From Rhodocyclaceae bacterium (lineage in GTDB: Bacteria; Pseudomonadota; Gammaproteobacteria; Burkholderiales; Rhodocyclaceae), in assembly GCA_018262775.1 (NCBI GenBank), contig JADFDU010000056.1, forward strand, positions 1 to 64,000: a DNA stretch of 64,000 bases, read 5' to 3'. This document shows, in pieces, positions 45,779-56,084 of the stretch. A program made the translations under genes and the position numbers. The notes beneath the pieces are model-generated. The model ran no database searches. It saw only the letters and a list, made by a program, of their open reading frames with translations, and was not told the origin of the DNA. Position 1 is the stretch's first letter. Each line of letters opens with the position of its first letter.

Positions 45779-46447
45779 TCATTGTTCCCTTTTGCCGATG
45801 CGGTGGGTGAAGAACTGGATCAACACGATCGAAGCAAAGGAGAAGGCCACCAGCACCGCCGACAGCACGCCTGCCGCCTTGTCTTCGAAACCCTGCACGT
45901 GGTCGTAGATGGCGATCGACACCGTGCGTGTTTCATCCGGGATGTTGCCGCCGATCATCAGCACCACGCCGAACTCGCCGAGCGTGTGGGCAAACGTCAG
46001 GACGATGGCGGTGAGCAGCCCCGGCCAGGCCAGCGGCAGCTCGATTTTCAGCAGCGTCTGCCAGCGCGTCAGGCCGCAGCACCAGGCGGCCTCGCGCACT
46101 TCGCGCGGGATGGCTTCGAGGGCGCGCTGCACGGGCTGCACGGCGAAGGGGAGATTGAAAATGAGCGAGGCAGCGAGCAGGCCGTCGAAGGAGAACACCA
46201 GGCTGCGCCCGGTCAATCCGTGGTAGAGCTGGCCGAGGGCGGAGTGCTGGCCGAAGGCGACCAGCAGGTAGAAGCCGAGCACGGTGGGCGGCAGCACCAG
46301 CGGCATGGCGATGAGGCCTTCCGCCACCAGTCGGCGCGAGGTGCGCATCGTCAGCAGCGGCCGTGAGATCAGCACGGCGAGCGGCAGCAGCAGCAGCGTT
46401 GTCGCTGCCGCCAGCTTGAGCGAGAGGATCCAGGCCGACCAGTCCAA
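45779..46447 (-). CDS. modB: Molybdate ABC transporter permease
   Basis: 222 aa; EAIPREVREAAWCCGLTRWQTLLKIELPLAWPGLLTAIVLTFAHTLGEFGVVLMIGG. Confidence 0.94.
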   Translation of the reverse strand: MDWSAWILSLKLAAATTLLLLPLAVLISRPLLTMRTSRRLVAEGLIAMPLVLPPTVLGFYLLVAFGQHSALGQLYHGLTGRSLVFSFDGLLAASLIFNLPFAVQPVQRALEAIPREVREAAWCCGLTRWQTLLKIELPLAWPGLLTAIVLTFAHTLGEFGVVLMIGGNIPDETRTVSIAIYDHVQGFEDKAAGVLSAVLVAFSFASIVLIQFFTHRIGKREQ

Positions 46448-46451
46448 TGGC

Positions 46452-47234
46452 TTAGGGTGCAGCGTAGCCGTGCTGCCGCAGCAGTGCCTGTGCCTGCGGC
46501 CCCAGCATGAAGTCGTGGAAGCGGCGCGCCGTGTCGCCGGCGCCCTTGATGAGCACCATGCGCTGCCGCAGCGGCGTGTGCCAGGATTCCGGCACGGTCG
46601 CCCAGGCGCCGCGTGCCTTCATCTCCGGGCCGGCGGCGAGGGCCAGCGGGATGAAGCCGGCCTGCGACTCGCCGGTGGCAAGGAAGCGCGCGGTCTGCCC
46701 GACATTCTCGCCGAGCACGAGCTTGCCCTTGACGGCGTCCCACACGCCGAGATGCCCCAGCACCTCACGCGCCGCCCTGCCGTAGGGTGCCAGCTCCGGA
46801 TTGGCGATGGCAAGGCGCTTCAAGCGGCCATCAGCCGCCGCGGCACTGAGGTCCTTGAGCTTGTTGTCGATGAGGACAGGGGAGCCCCGCGGCACGAAAA
46901 AGGCGAGGCGGCCGACGGCATATACTGCGCCGGCGTTTTCGGCATGACCCTCTTTTGCGAGCGCTTCGGCGAACGCCTCGTCGGCGGACAGGAACAACTG
47001 GAAGGGCGCCCCCTGCGCGATCTGCCGGCGGAAGTTTCCCGAGGCACCGTAGGCGATCTTGACGCTGCGCCCGCTGGCTTGCGTAAAGGCTTCGACGATG
47101 GCCGGCATGGCGGTGCTTATGTTGGCAGCGACGGCGATGTTCGGCACATCCTGTGCGGCAGTGAGCGTCGGCAGGAACAGTGCCAGCGCGGCAAGTGTCC
47201 CGCGCACGGAGTTGGCGTGCATGGCGATCCCCAT
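46452..47234 (-). CDS. modA: Molybdate ABC transporter substrate-binding protein
   Basis: 260 aa; signal peptide, IAVAANISTAMPAIVEAFTQASG, IAYGASGNFRRQIAQGAPFQLFLSADE. Confidence 0.93.
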   Translation of the reverse strand: MGIAMHANSVRGTLAALALFLPTLTAAQDVPNIAVAANISTAMPAIVEAFTQASGRSVKIAYGASGNFRRQIAQGAPFQLFLSADEAFAEALAKEGHAENAGAVYAVGRLAFFVPRGSPVLIDNKLKDLSAAAADGRLKRLAIANPELAPYGRAAREVLGHLGVWDAVKGKLVLGENVGQTARFLATGESQAGFIPLALAAGPEMKARGAWATVPESWHTPLRQRMVLIKGAGDTARRFHDFMLGPQAQALLRQHGYAAP

Positions 47235-47242
47235 TTACGTTT

Positions 47243-47268
47243 TCGATATGTCGTGTCGACTATAACGA
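47243..47268. promoter_or_regulatory. Candidate ModE-like operator upstream of modA
   Basis: TCGATATGTCG ... CGACTATAACGA, imperfect inverted repeat 9-34 bp upstream of the modA start. Confidence 0.4.
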
Positions 47269-47427
47269 CAGCGTTGCGCAGCGTCTAAATGGTTGATAAA
47301 AACAGTCGGTAAAACTCTATCACGCGTTGCGCCACTTGTTACGTCACAGCGCGCATCAGGACCTATTCGCAGATTCGCATTGCGGGCAGGATGATTTTTT
47401 AGGAGATACGGGAATCTGCTTCATAAA

Positions 47428-47441
47428 TTGACATTTATCAA
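47428..47441. promoter_or_regulatory. FNR/DNR-type box TTGACATTTATCAA upstream of napD
   Basis: Matches TTGAY-N4-RTCAA half-sites; centre ~57 nt upstream of napD. Confidence 0.6.
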
Positions 47442-47491
47442 TACAATCTGGGCACCGGCAGGAATAGCATGACGCTAATCTCCTATGGCGC

Positions 47492-47767
47492 GTGAGGATT
47501 CATTTCTCCGCAGGCAACGTGAATATCTCCAGCATCATCGTGCACGCAAAACCGACCGAGCTGATGTCGGTGCGCGGCAAAATCGAGCAGATCCCCGGCG
47601 TGGAGATCCACGCCGCCACGGATGACGGCAAGCTGGTCGTCACCATCGAAAGCGATACCGACGGCGAAACCGCCCATACCTTCGACCGCATCAATGTGAT
47701 GGACGGCGTGCTGTCGGCCGCCATGGTTTTTCATCAATTTGAACCCGATCCTGAGAGGGAGGCCTGA
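47492..47767 (+). CDS. napD: NapD chaperone
   Basis: 91 aa; [43 protein letters not shown]; directly before napA. Confidence 0.9.
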   Translation: MRIHFSAGNVNISSIIVHAKPTELMSVRGKIEQIPGVEIHAATDDGKLVVTIESDTDGETAHTFDRINVMDGVLSAAMVFHQFEPDPEREA

Positions 47768-47768
47768 A

Positions 47769-50288
47769 ATGGAACTGACGCGTCGTGACTTTATCAAGGC
47801 AAATGCGGCGGCTGCGGCCGCCACGGTGGCGGGCATCACGCTGCCCGTCTCGCAAGTGGCGCTGGCGCAGGGCGCCGACGGCATCCGCTGGGACAAGGGC
47901 GTGTGCCGCTACTGCGGTACCGGCTGCGGCGTGCTGGTCGGCGTCAAGGACGGCCGCATCGTCGCCACCCAGGGTGATCCGGACGCGCCGGTGAACAAAG
48001 GTCTCAACTGCGTCAAGGGCTATTTCCTGTCGAAGATCCAGTACGGCAAGGATCGTCTCACCACGCCGCTGCTGCGCATGAAGGGCGGCAAGTTCGACAA
48101 GAACGGCGAGTTCGCTCCGATCAGCTGGAAGCAGGCCTTCGACATCATGGAAGAGAAGCTCAAGGCCGCGCTGAAAGCCAAGGGACCGACCTCAGTCGGC
48201 ATGTTCGGCTCGGGCCAGTGGACCATCTGGGAAGGCTATGCCGCCGCCAAGCTGATGAAGGCCGGCTTCCGCACCAATAACCTCGACCCGAACGCGCGCC
48301 ACTGCATGGCCTCCGCCGTGACCGGCTTCATGCGCACCTTTGGCATCGACGAGCCGATGGGTTGCTACGACGACCTCGAGCATGCCGATGCCTTCGTGCT
48401 GTGGGGCTCCAACATGGCCGAGATGCACCCGATTCTCTGGTCGCGCCTGACGAACCGCCGCCTGTCCGCCAAACACGTCAAGCTGCATGTGTTGTCCACC
48501 TTCACGCACCGCTCCTGCGAGTTGGCCGACGCCGAACTGATCTTCAAGCCGCAATCTGACCTGGCGATCCTCAACTACATCTGCAATTACATTGTTCAGA
48601 ACAATGCGGTGAACCAGGACTTCGTCAAGGCGCATGTCAATTTCGCCAAGGGCGTCACCGACATCGGCTACGGCCTGCGGCCGAACCATCCGCTCGAGCA
48701 GGTCGCCAACAACAACGGCTATCCCGGCGCCGACGGCAAGCCGAAGGGCGACCCGAACAAGACGAGCCCGATCACCTTCGACGAGTTCAAGGCCTTCGTC
48801 GCCGAGTACACCCTCGACAAGGCGCACGAGATTTCCGGTGTGCCCAAGGACAAGCTCGAGGCACTGGCCAAGCTCTACGCCGACCCGAAGACCAAGGTCA
48901 CCTCCTACTGGACCATGGGCTTCAACCAGCACACCCGTGGCACCTGGGTGAACAACATGATCTACAACGTGCACCTGCTGGTGGGCAAGATCTCCGAGCC
49001 GGGCAACGGCCCGTTCTCGCTGACCGGCCAGCCTTCGGCCTGCGGCACAGCGCGCGAGGTCGGCACCTTCGCCCATCGTCTGCCGGCGGACATGGTGGTG
49101 ATGAATCCGAAGCACCGGGAGACCTGCGAGAAGGCCTGGAAGATTCCGGCCGGCACGATCCCCGACAAGCCCGGCTTCCATGCCGTGCTGCAAAGCCGCA
49201 TGCTGAAGGACGGCAAGCTGAATTTCTACTGGACGTCGACCACCAACAACATGCAGGCGGGGCCGAACATCAACGGTGAAACCTATCCGGGCTTCCGCAA
49301 CCCGGAGAACTTCATCGTCGTCTCGGACGCCTATCCGACCGTGTCGGCGCTGGCCGCAGACCTGATCCTGCCCACCGCCATGTGGATGGAGAAGGAAGGC
49401 GCCTATGGCAATGCCGAACGGCGCGGCCAGTTCTGGCGCCAGCAGGTGAAGGCGCCGGGCGAGGCCAAGAGCGACCTCTGGCAGTACGTCGAATTTTCCA
49501 AGCGCTTCAAGGTGGAAGAGGTGTGGCCGGCCGAACTCATCGAGAAGATGCCCGAGCACAAGGGCAAGACCCTGTACGACGTGCTCTATGCCAACGGCGA
49601 AGTGAACAAGTTCCCCATGGGCGAACTGCAGCAGGGATTCGACAACGACGAATCGAAACAATTTGGCTTCTATGTGCAGAAGGGCCTGTTCGAGGAGTAC
49701 GCGCAGTTCGGTCGCGGCCATGCGCACGACCTGGCGCCTTTCGACACTTATCACAAGGTGCGCGGCATGCGCTGGCCAGTGGTGGACGGCAAGGAAACCC
49801 TGTGGCGCTTCCGCGAAGGCTACGACCCCTACGTGAAGAAGGGCGAGGGCGTGAAGTTCTACGGCAAGCCCGACGGCAAGGCGGTGATCTTCGCATTGCC
49901 CTACCAGCCAGCCGCGGAGCCGCCGGACAGCGAGTACGATTTGTGGCTGTGTACCGGCCGCGTGCTGGAACACTGGCACACCGGTACCATGACGCGCCGC
50001 GTGCCCGAGCTGTACAGGGCTTTCCCGGATGCCGTGGTGTTCATGCACCCGAACGACGCGAAGAAGCGCGACCTCAAGCGCGGCGATGTCGTCAAGGCCA
50101 TCACGCGCCGCGGCGAGATCCAGCTGCGCGTCGACACCAAGGGCCGCAACAAGATGCCGGAAGGACTGGTGTTCATCCCCTTCTTCGACGAGAGCCGCCT
50201 GGTGAACAAGCTGACGCTGGACGCCACCTGTCCGATCTCGAAAGAGACCGACTTCAAGAAGTGCGCCGTCAAGATCGTCAAGGCCTGA
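47769..50288 (+). CDS. napA: Periplasmic nitrate reductase catalytic subunit
   Basis: Tat leader [48 protein letters not shown]. Confidence 0.96.
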   Translation: MELTRRDFIKANAAAAAATVAGITLPVSQVALAQGADGIRWDKGVCRYCGTGCGVLVGVKDGRIVATQGDPDAPVNKGLNCVKGYFLSKIQYGKDRLTTPLLRMKGGKFDKNGEFAPISWKQAFDIMEEKLKAALKAKGPTSVGMFGSGQWTIWEGYAAAKLMKAGFRTNNLDPNARHCMASAVTGFMRTFGIDEPMGCYDDLEHADAFVLWGSNMAEMHPILWSRLTNRRLSAKHVKLHVLSTFTHRSCELADAELIFKPQSDLAILNYICNYIVQNNAVNQDFVKAHVNFAKGVTDIGYGLRPNHPLEQVANNNGYPGADGKPKGDPNKTSPITFDEFKAFVAEYTLDKAHEISGVPKDKLEALAKLYADPKTKVTSYWTMGFNQHTRGTWVNNMIYNVHLLVGKISEPGNGPFSLTGQPSACGTAREVGTFAHRLPADMVVMNPKHRETCEKAWKIPAGTIPDKPGFHAVLQSRMLKDGKLNFYWTSTTNNMQAGPNINGETYPGFRNPENFIVVSDAYPTVSALAADLILPTAMWMEKEGAYGNAERRGQFWRQQVKAPGEAKSDLWQYVEFSKRFKVEEVWPAELIEKMPEHKGKTLYDVLYANGEVNKFPMGELQQGFDNDESKQFGFYVQKGLFEEYAQFGRGHAHDLAPFDTYHKVRGMRWPVVDGKETLWRFREGYDPYVKKGEGVKFYGKPDGKAVIFALPYQPAAEPPDSEYDLWLCTGRVLEHWHTGTMTRRVPELYRAFPDAVVFMHPNDAKKRDLKRGDVVKAITRRGEIQLRVDTKGRNKMPEGLVFIPFFDESRLVNKLTLDATCPISKETDFKKCAVKIVKA

Positions 50289-50373
50289 TCGGATAAGGCA
50301 TCAGGGAGCGCACGGGCGGGTGCCATAGTGATCTGCACTCGGGCCACCCGCCCGCAAGCGTAAGCCGCTCATC

Positions 50374-51243
50374 ATGACGGAAGCCGACAAGCCGAAAAAG
50401 GCATCTGCCGTTGCGCAAGCGCGGCGGCAGTTCCTACTCGACTCAGCGCGCATGGCCTGCGGCGTTGGTCTGCTCGGCATCGGCATCGGCCTGTATGCGA
50501 AGCAGGCGAAGGCGTTACCGCCGCTGGCATTGCGGCCGCCCGGCGCGAGCGCCGAGAAAGATTTCCTCGGCGCCTGCGTGCGCTGCGGCCTGTGCGTGCG
50601 CGATTGTCCCTACGACATCCTCAGTCTGGCCAAACCTGAGGAACCGGTGGCGACCGGCACGCCCTATTTTGTCGCGCGGCAACTGCCCTGCGAGATGTGC
50701 GATGACATTCCCTGCGTCAAGGCCTGCCCGACCGGCGCGCTCGATCACAAGCTTACCGACATCAACAAGGCGAAGATGGGCCTGGCGGTGCTGGTGGATC
50801 ACGAGAACTGCCTCAACTACCTCGGCCTGCGTTGCGACATCTGCCATCGCGTCTGCCCCGTCATCGACAAGGCCATCACGCTGGAGCAGCAACTCAATCC
50901 GCGCACCGGCAAACATGCCCTCTTCATTCCCGTAGTGCATGCCGACGCCTGTACGGGCTGTGGCAAGTGCGAGAAGGCCTGCCCCCTGCCGGTGGCGGCC
51001 ATCAAGGTTTACCCGACCGAGCTCGCCCGCGGCGAGCCGGGCAAGCACTATCGGCTCGGCTGGGTGGAGAAGGAAAAGGCCGGCGGCAGCCTGGTGGCGC
51101 CCGATCTGGAGCATCGCTACAACCTGCCGGAGGGCCTGCGCTACGAGTCGGGCCGCGGTTTTGTGCCCGGCAGCGATGCTGCGCCTGCCGTACCCGGCAC
51201 GCAACCGGCCGCACCCACGGCTTTGCAAGGAGGCAAGCTGTGA
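50374..51243 (+). CDS. napG: NapG ferredoxin-type protein
   Basis: 289 aa; four CxxCxxCxxxC clusters ([47 protein letters not shown]). Confidence 0.92.
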   Translation: MTEADKPKKASAVAQARRQFLLDSARMACGVGLLGIGIGLYAKQAKALPPLALRPPGASAEKDFLGACVRCGLCVRDCPYDILSLAKPEEPVATGTPYFVARQLPCEMCDDIPCVKACPTGALDHKLTDINKAKMGLAVLVDHENCLNYLGLRCDICHRVCPVIDKAITLEQQLNPRTGKHALFIPVVHADACTGCGKCEKACPLPVAAIKVYPTELARGEPGKHYRLGWVEKEKAGGSLVAPDLEHRYNLPEGLRYESGRGFVPGSDAAPAVPGTQPAAPTALQGGKL

Positions 51244-52133
51244 GTATCGGCGCTGAAGCCGTGGCGGCCAAGGGCTGGCTGGGTGCGCACAAGTGGCTGC
51301 TGGCGCGGCGCGTCTCGCAGTTCGGCATCCTCACGCTGTTCCTGCTCGGGCCGCTGGCGGGCATCTGGATCGTCAAGGGCAACCTGACCTTCAGCTACAC
51401 GCTGGATGTCCTGCCGCTGACCGATCCCTACATCCTGTTGCAGTCGCTGCTGACGCGGCATTTGCCGGAAATGAAGGCGTTCGTCGGCGCGGCCATCGTT
51501 CTGGCGTTCTACCTGCTGGTAGGCGGGCGCGTATTCTGTTCCTGGGTCTGCCCGGTGAACCTGGTCACCGACGCGGCTTCGTGGCTGCGCGAACGCATCG
51601 GCATCAAGGGCGGCGCGCATGTCTCGCGCGCGACGCGCTACTGGATCCTCGCCATGACGCTGGTGCTGGCGCTGGCGACCGGCACGCTGGCATGGGAACT
51701 GGTCAATCCCGTGTCGATGTTCCATCGCGGCGTAATCTTCGGCATCGGCGCCGCCTGGGCGGTGATTCTGGCGGTGTTCCTCTTCGACTTGTTCGTCATG
51801 AAAGATGGTTGGTGCGGCCATTTGTGCCCGGCGGGCGCCTTTTACAGCCTGCTCGGGAAAGTCAGCCTGGTGAGGACGGCGGCGGTCAAGCGCGCCGCCT
51901 GCAACGACTGCATGGACTGTTTCGCCGTCTGCCCCGAGCCGCAGGTGATCCGTCCGGCGCTGAAGGGCATCGATGGGGCGGGGCCGGTGATCCTGGCGGC
52001 CAATTGCACCAACTGCGGCCGCTGCATCGACGTCTGTTCGAAGGACGTGTTCGCCTTCGGCACGCGCTTCGGCAACAAAGCAGAGAACATCTCGTCACAG
52101 GCGCAGAACATGGCGCCGGCGACATGCAAGTAG
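51240..52133 (+). CDS. napH: NapH ferredoxin-type membrane protein
   Basis: GTG start 51240; TM segments, [45 protein letters not shown]. Confidence 0.92.
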   Translation: MSIGAEAVAAKGWLGAHKWLLARRVSQFGILTLFLLGPLAGIWIVKGNLTFSYTLDVLPLTDPYILLQSLLTRHLPEMKAFVGAAIVLAFYLLVGGRVFCSWVCPVNLVTDAASWLRERIGIKGGAHVSRATRYWILAMTLVLALATGTLAWELVNPVSMFHRGVIFGIGAAWAVILAVFLFDLFVMKDGWCGHLCPAGAFYSLLGKVSLVRTAAVKRAACNDCMDCFAVCPEPQVIRPALKGIDGAGPVILAANCTNCGRCIDVCSKDVFAFGTRFGNKAENISSQAQNMAPATCK

Positions 52134-52174
52134 CAGGGTGAGTTTTTTAACTTTTGACGTGAAGGGAGACGATC

Positions 52175-52636
52175 ATGAAAAGGTCCGTCACGATAGTGTT
52201 GGCAGCGGCATTTGCCGCGATATCCGGGTGGAGCATCGCCCAGCAGATGGCTGACGTGCAATCGCTGCGCGGTGCGGACACCGCTGCCGCCGACCAGGCA
52301 CCCGTCGCGAAAGCGTATGTCGGCAAGAAACCCGGCTTGCAGCAGCCGATAGCACGAACCTTCAAGGAGCAGCCGCCGCTGGTGCCGCATGCCGTCGATA
52401 ATTTCGACGAGATCACCATCACCGACAACCAGTGCATGGATTGTCACAGCCCGGAGAAGTACCGCGAGAAGAAGGCGCCGAAGCTGGGCGACAGCCACCT
52501 CGCCTCCAGCGGCGACGGCACGAAGAAAACGCTGACCCTGGACCGCTACCAGTGCAACACCTGCCACGTGCCGCAGGTGGACGCCAAGCCGCTGGTGGGA
52601 CAGAATTTCGTCGGTAATATCCCGCCGAAGCAGTAA
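52175..52636 (+). CDS. napB: Di-heme cytochrome NapB
   Basis: 153 aa; signal peptide, CMDCH and CNTCH. Confidence 0.93.
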   Translation: MKRSVTIVLAAAFAAISGWSIAQQMADVQSLRGADTAAADQAPVAKAYVGKKPGLQQPIARTFKEQPPLVPHAVDNFDEITITDNQCMDCHSPEKYREKKAPKLGDSHLASSGDGTKKTLTLDRYQCNTCHVPQVDAKPLVGQNFVGNIPPKQ

Positions 52637-52661
52637 GCACCCACCTTCGCGTCAGGTTTGG

Positions 52662-52693
52662 GCCGCAACCGGCAACGCCGGTTGCGGCCTTTT
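52662..52693 (+). terminator. Rho-independent terminator after napB
   Basis: GCCGCAACCGGC-AAC-GCCGGTTGCGGC then CTTTTC. Confidence 0.8.
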
Positions 52694-52714
52694 CGCGTTG
52701 GTTTCCAACGTGCG

Positions 52715-52999
52715 CTACGCCTCGTAACCGATCAGCACCACATCCGCCGCCTGCTCGCGCAGGGGGATCAAGGCCTGGTAGGCCGGCGAGGCGAACCAGG
52801 CACGAGCGCTGTCTGCATCTGCAAAACGCAGCACCACCGTATCCGTGTGGGGGTGCTCTCCGCTGAATACGGCCATGCGCTTGCCGCGGAAGACGAGCTC
52901 GGCATTCCAGGGGGCCAGCGTAGCCGGCACCTGGCTGCGATAGGCCGCCCATTTCTCGGGATCCTTGATGCTGATGTGGCCGATGACGTAGGCCGCCAT
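52715..52999 (-). CDS. DUF1330 domain protein
   Basis: MAAYVIGHISIKDPEKWAAYRSQVPATLAPWNAELVFRG; start 52999 preferred over 53155. Confidence 0.85.
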   Translation of the reverse strand: MAAYVIGHISIKDPEKWAAYRSQVPATLAPWNAELVFRGKRMAVFSGEHPHTDTVVLRFADADSARAWFASPAYQALIPLREQAADVVLIGYEA

Positions 53000-53009
53000 G
53001 GGACTTGCC

Positions 53010-53966
53010 TTAATGAAGACCGAAGAGCCGTGCCGCGACCAGCCCGGCGGCAAGCAGGATGCCGTGCAGCATGGCGGCGCCGATGGTAGCGCGGATCGCC
53101 GGCACCAGCGCTGCGGGCCGGCAGGCATGGGCCAGCAATTGCCTTGATGCGGCAAGCGCCGGCAGGAGGGCGGCGACAGCGATCAGCGTCGTCCACGGCA
53201 AAGCGCCCAGTAACACCGCACCGATCAACCAGCCGTAGGCCACGCCCGTGACGATGAGGCAGCCCCAGCGTGCGCGCTGCGGGCCGAGGCGCACCACCCA
53301 GTTGCGCTTGCCGGCGGCAGCATCGGCGCGATAGTCGGGGAACTGGTTGATGAAGAGCACGTTGGCGACATGCAGGGCATAGGGCAGGCCGGCGATGAAG
53401 GGCGTGGCGGAAAAGGCGCCGCGTTGCACGTAGTCGGCACCGACGACGGCGATCAGCCAGCCACAGGCCACCGCCGCCTCTCCCAGGCCACGGCTCATGA
53501 ACTTCAGCGGCGGCGCCGAGTAGGCCCAGCCGACGAAGAGGCCCGCCAGGCCGATGAGGATCAGGCCGTCGGCGGAACTCCAGGCCAGCCACAGGCCGGC
53601 GGGGACGACCGAGGCGAGCAGCGCGTAGCCGAAGACGCCGGCGGCACGCTGGCCGAGCACGCCGTTCTGGATGAAGCGGCTGCCGCCGGTGAAGGGGAAC
53701 AGGCGCTCGCTGTTGGCGGCGTCGCTGCCGTTGAGGGCATCGTAGTAGTCGTTGAGCACGTTGATGCCGGCATGGGCGACCAGCGCGAAGAACACCGTGA
53801 AGAAGGCGGCCAGTGGGCGCAGCACGGTGCCGTCGGCAGCGGCGGTCGCCAGGCCGATGAGGCAGGCGGCGAAGGTGACGCTGAGAAAGGGCGGGCGCGT
53901 CGCCGCGAAATAGCGCAGGAAGGGATTGGGGAAGGCGGCGAGCGTCGGCTCCATCGGCGGCGGCAT
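53010..53966 (-). CDS. UbiA-family prenyltransferase, MenA-like
   Basis: 318 aa; NVLNDYYDALNGSDAAN and NQFPDYRADAAAGKRN motifs, multiple TM. Confidence 0.85.
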   Translation of the reverse strand: MPPPMEPTLAAFPNPFLRYFAATRPPFLSVTFAACLIGLATAAADGTVLRPLAAFFTVFFALVAHAGINVLNDYYDALNGSDAANSERLFPFTGGSRFIQNGVLGQRAAGVFGYALLASVVPAGLWLAWSSADGLILIGLAGLFVGWAYSAPPLKFMSRGLGEAAVACGWLIAVVGADYVQRGAFSATPFIAGLPYALHVANVLFINQFPDYRADAAAGKRNWVVRLGPQRARWGCLIVTGVAYGWLIGAVLLGALPWTTLIAVAALLPALAASRQLLAHACRPAALVPAIRATIGAAMLHGILLAAGLVAARLFGLH

Positions 53967-53970
53967 GGAT

Positions 53971-54468
53971 TCAGTTCCTGTGCAGCAGCTGTCTGGCGGC
54001 AGCTTCGATTTCAGCCTTGTTCATGGCGCCCAGTTTACTGCCGATGACCTGGCCGTTGCGATCGATCACCAGGGTGAAGGGCACGACCGCCTTGGGATTG
54101 CCGCTGGCCTGCATCAGTGCGATGCCGCCGGACTTGGCCAGCAGGCCGGTGTAGCGCATCTCGTAGGCCTTGGCAAAATCGCGCGTGGACTCGACCTTGT
54201 CGTCGAGGGCGATGCCCACCACGACAAGGCCACGCTTGCCGTAGGCGTCGTGCGCAGCGGCCAGTTCCGGGATTTCCTTGCGGCACGGGCCGCACCAGCG
54301 TGCCCAGAAATTGACGATCAACGGCTTGCCGCGCAGAGTTTCGAAGGCGAAGGGTTTGTCGTCGAAGTCGTGCAGCGTGGCCTCGAAGAGCGCCGCCGCG
54401 GACGGCTGCACCGGCATCTGCGCGCAGACGGCGGGTGCGACGAACAGGGCACACAGCAATGCCAACAA
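53971..54468 (-). CDS. TlpA-like thioredoxin family protein
   Basis: LIVNFWARWCGPCRKEIPELAAAHDAYGKRGLVVVGIALDD; true start unclear (TTG 54468 or 54465; ORF-track ATG 54657 lies in repeat sequence). Confidence 0.8.
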   Translation of the reverse strand: MLALLCALFVAPAVCAQMPVQPSAAALFEATLHDFDDKPFAFETLRGKPLIVNFWARWCGPCRKEIPELAAAHDAYGKRGLVVVGIALDDKVESTRDFAKAYEMRYTGLLAKSGGIALMQASGNPKAVVPFTLVIDRNGQVIGSKLGAMNKAEIEAAARQLLHRN

Positions 54469-54485
54469 AGAGACTGCCTTCTCAT

Positions 54486-54610
54486 GCCTCCGCCGGGCCG
54501 TCCTGAGCGAAAGAAATCGGAGGCATGAAGCAATGACATGGAAGCCGCGTAGCGGCTGAACCCGTGTTGCCCCTTTCCTCGGGCAAGGGGTTGGGGGATG
54601 GGGTGTCATC
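54486..54610 (+). repeat. Bipartite palindromic repeat at the 5' end of the tlpA-like gene
   Basis: GCCTCCGCCGGGCCGTCC...GGAGGC and CATGGAAGCCGCGTAGCGGCTGAACCCGTGTTGCCCCTTTCCTCGGGCAAGGGGTTGGGGGATGGGG. Confidence 0.65.
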
Positions 54611-55438
54611 TCAGGGCAGATCGCCGCGGCGGAAAAAGAAGTAGCCCGCGCCGGCACAGAGCGCGCCGATGGCAGTCGGGTAAATCAGTGCAAAAAGCTT
54701 GTAGCCGGCCACGCCGAAAGTGTCGAGGATGACGTAGGCCGAAGGACCGAGGACGATGAGTTGCGGATCGAACAGGGCCAGCGCCGCCGTGCGGAACACC
54801 TGCAGCGGATTCGCCAGCGCGATGCCGACCACCACTTCGGGTTGCACGTGGCCCTGGATCATGATGCCGAGCAGGATCAGGTCAAGAAACAGCAGCAGGG
54901 TCAGCCAGATCATGAAAGCCGCGCCCTGGGCGACGTCGGTGCTGCGTGCCAGCGCCGAGACCAGCATGCCCATGCCCAGAAAACACCAGCCCATGACGGC
55001 AAGCAGCGCCGTGTAATAGACGAACATACCCCACGGCACCTCGATGCCGCGCAGCAGCGCCCACAGCACCGCGCCGCCCATGGCGGCGAACACCGGCAGG
55101 AAGATCACCAGGTAGCGGCCGAGGATCTTGCCCCAGAACCAGGCGGCCAGGCCGACGGGCAGCGACAGCAGGTATTCGAACACGCCTGCCTCGCGGTCGC
55201 CCGCCACCGAGCGCACGGTGGTGATGAGGACGAAGATCGGCAGGATGGCCATGCACAGCTGGATGTAGGTGACGAGCAGCCTTGAAAGGCCGATGAAGCC
55301 GAGCACGCGCGACTCGGTCAGGCCGAAGACGAAGAGCAACGCCACCAGGCCGCCGAAGACCAGGCTGTAGATGGCGAACCAGCGCGCGCGCAGCGATTCG
55401 ACGATGTCCAGCTTGGCGGTGAGCCAGAGATATTTCAT
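54611..55438 (-). CDS. nosY: Nitrous oxide reductase maturation ABC permease NosY
   Basis: 275 aa ABC-2 type permease in the nos cluster. Confidence 0.87.
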   Translation of the reverse strand: MKYLWLTAKLDIVESLRARWFAIYSLVFGGLVALLFVFGLTESRVLGFIGLSRLLVTYIQLCMAILPIFVLITTVRSVAGDREAGVFEYLLSLPVGLAAWFWGKILGRYLVIFLPVFAAMGGAVLWALLRGIEVPWGMFVYYTALLAVMGWCFLGMGMLVSALARSTDVAQGAAFMIWLTLLLFLDLILLGIMIQGHVQPEVVVGIALANPLQVFRTAALALFDPQLIVLGPSAYVILDTFGVAGYKLFALIYPTAIGALCAGAGYFFFRRGDLP

Positions 55439-55607
55439 TCAACTGACTCCATGGCATCATAGTTCGGGCGCTGGGCCTCCCCAAGCCCGAACGGCACGCG
55501 CCGGAGGCGCAAAGTGCGCCCACGCATCCACGAAGCGCCCCCTAACAACCGAGCGCAGCGAGCTTGCAGGCTTTCCCCCGCGAGGGGGAACTGAAGGGGG
55601 CGGGCCA

Positions 55608-56084
55608 TCACTTCCCCTTCGCCAGCACGTGCCCGCGCATGGCCTCGAAAGTCAGCCCCCCCGACACGGCGGTATGGACTGCAGCGAAGTTGTAGCCCAT
55701 CGGTGAGGCCTTGCCGCCGATAAATTGAGCGGTGCGCGGATCGAGCCAGCGTTCGCCCTCGCCGGACGAGTCGGCTACCCACATGCGCGTCGCAGGATCG
55801 GCCATCCACGGGTGCTGCGCCGCCTTGTCGCGCAGCCAGATCGTCAGGCAGCCGATGTCGTCGAACTTGAAGACGGTGTTTTTTTCGCCGCCGCGCATTT
55901 GCGCGGCGAAGCGGCGGTCCGAGATCACCATGCTGCAGCGTACGCAGGCGTCGCGATCCCATTTGATTTCGGCCATGCCTTCCGGCCAGTCGCTTTTTTT
56001 TCCGCAGGCACTCAAGAACGCCGCGAGCGGGCTGAGGATCATTCCCGTTACTGCCAGTTGGCAGAGAAAGCGCCGCCGGCTCAT
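55608..56084 (-). CDS. nosL: NosL lipoprotein, copper chaperone
   Basis: Start 56084; lipobox LSACGKK, CVRCSMVISDRRFAAQM. Confidence 0.87.
   Translation of the reverse strand: MSRRRFLCQLAVTGMILSPLAAFLSACGKKSDWPEGMAEIKWDRDACVRCSMVISDRRFAAQMRGGEKNTVFKFDDIGCLTIWLRDKAAQHPWMADPATRMWVADSSGEGERWLDPRTAQFIGGKASPMGYNFAAVHTAVSGGLTFEAMRGHVLAKGK

Noticed and set aside
48192-50048. 618 aa - strand ORF opposite napA
   Set aside because: Longest antisense ORF, but napA is unambiguous and the antisense translation is low-complexity.
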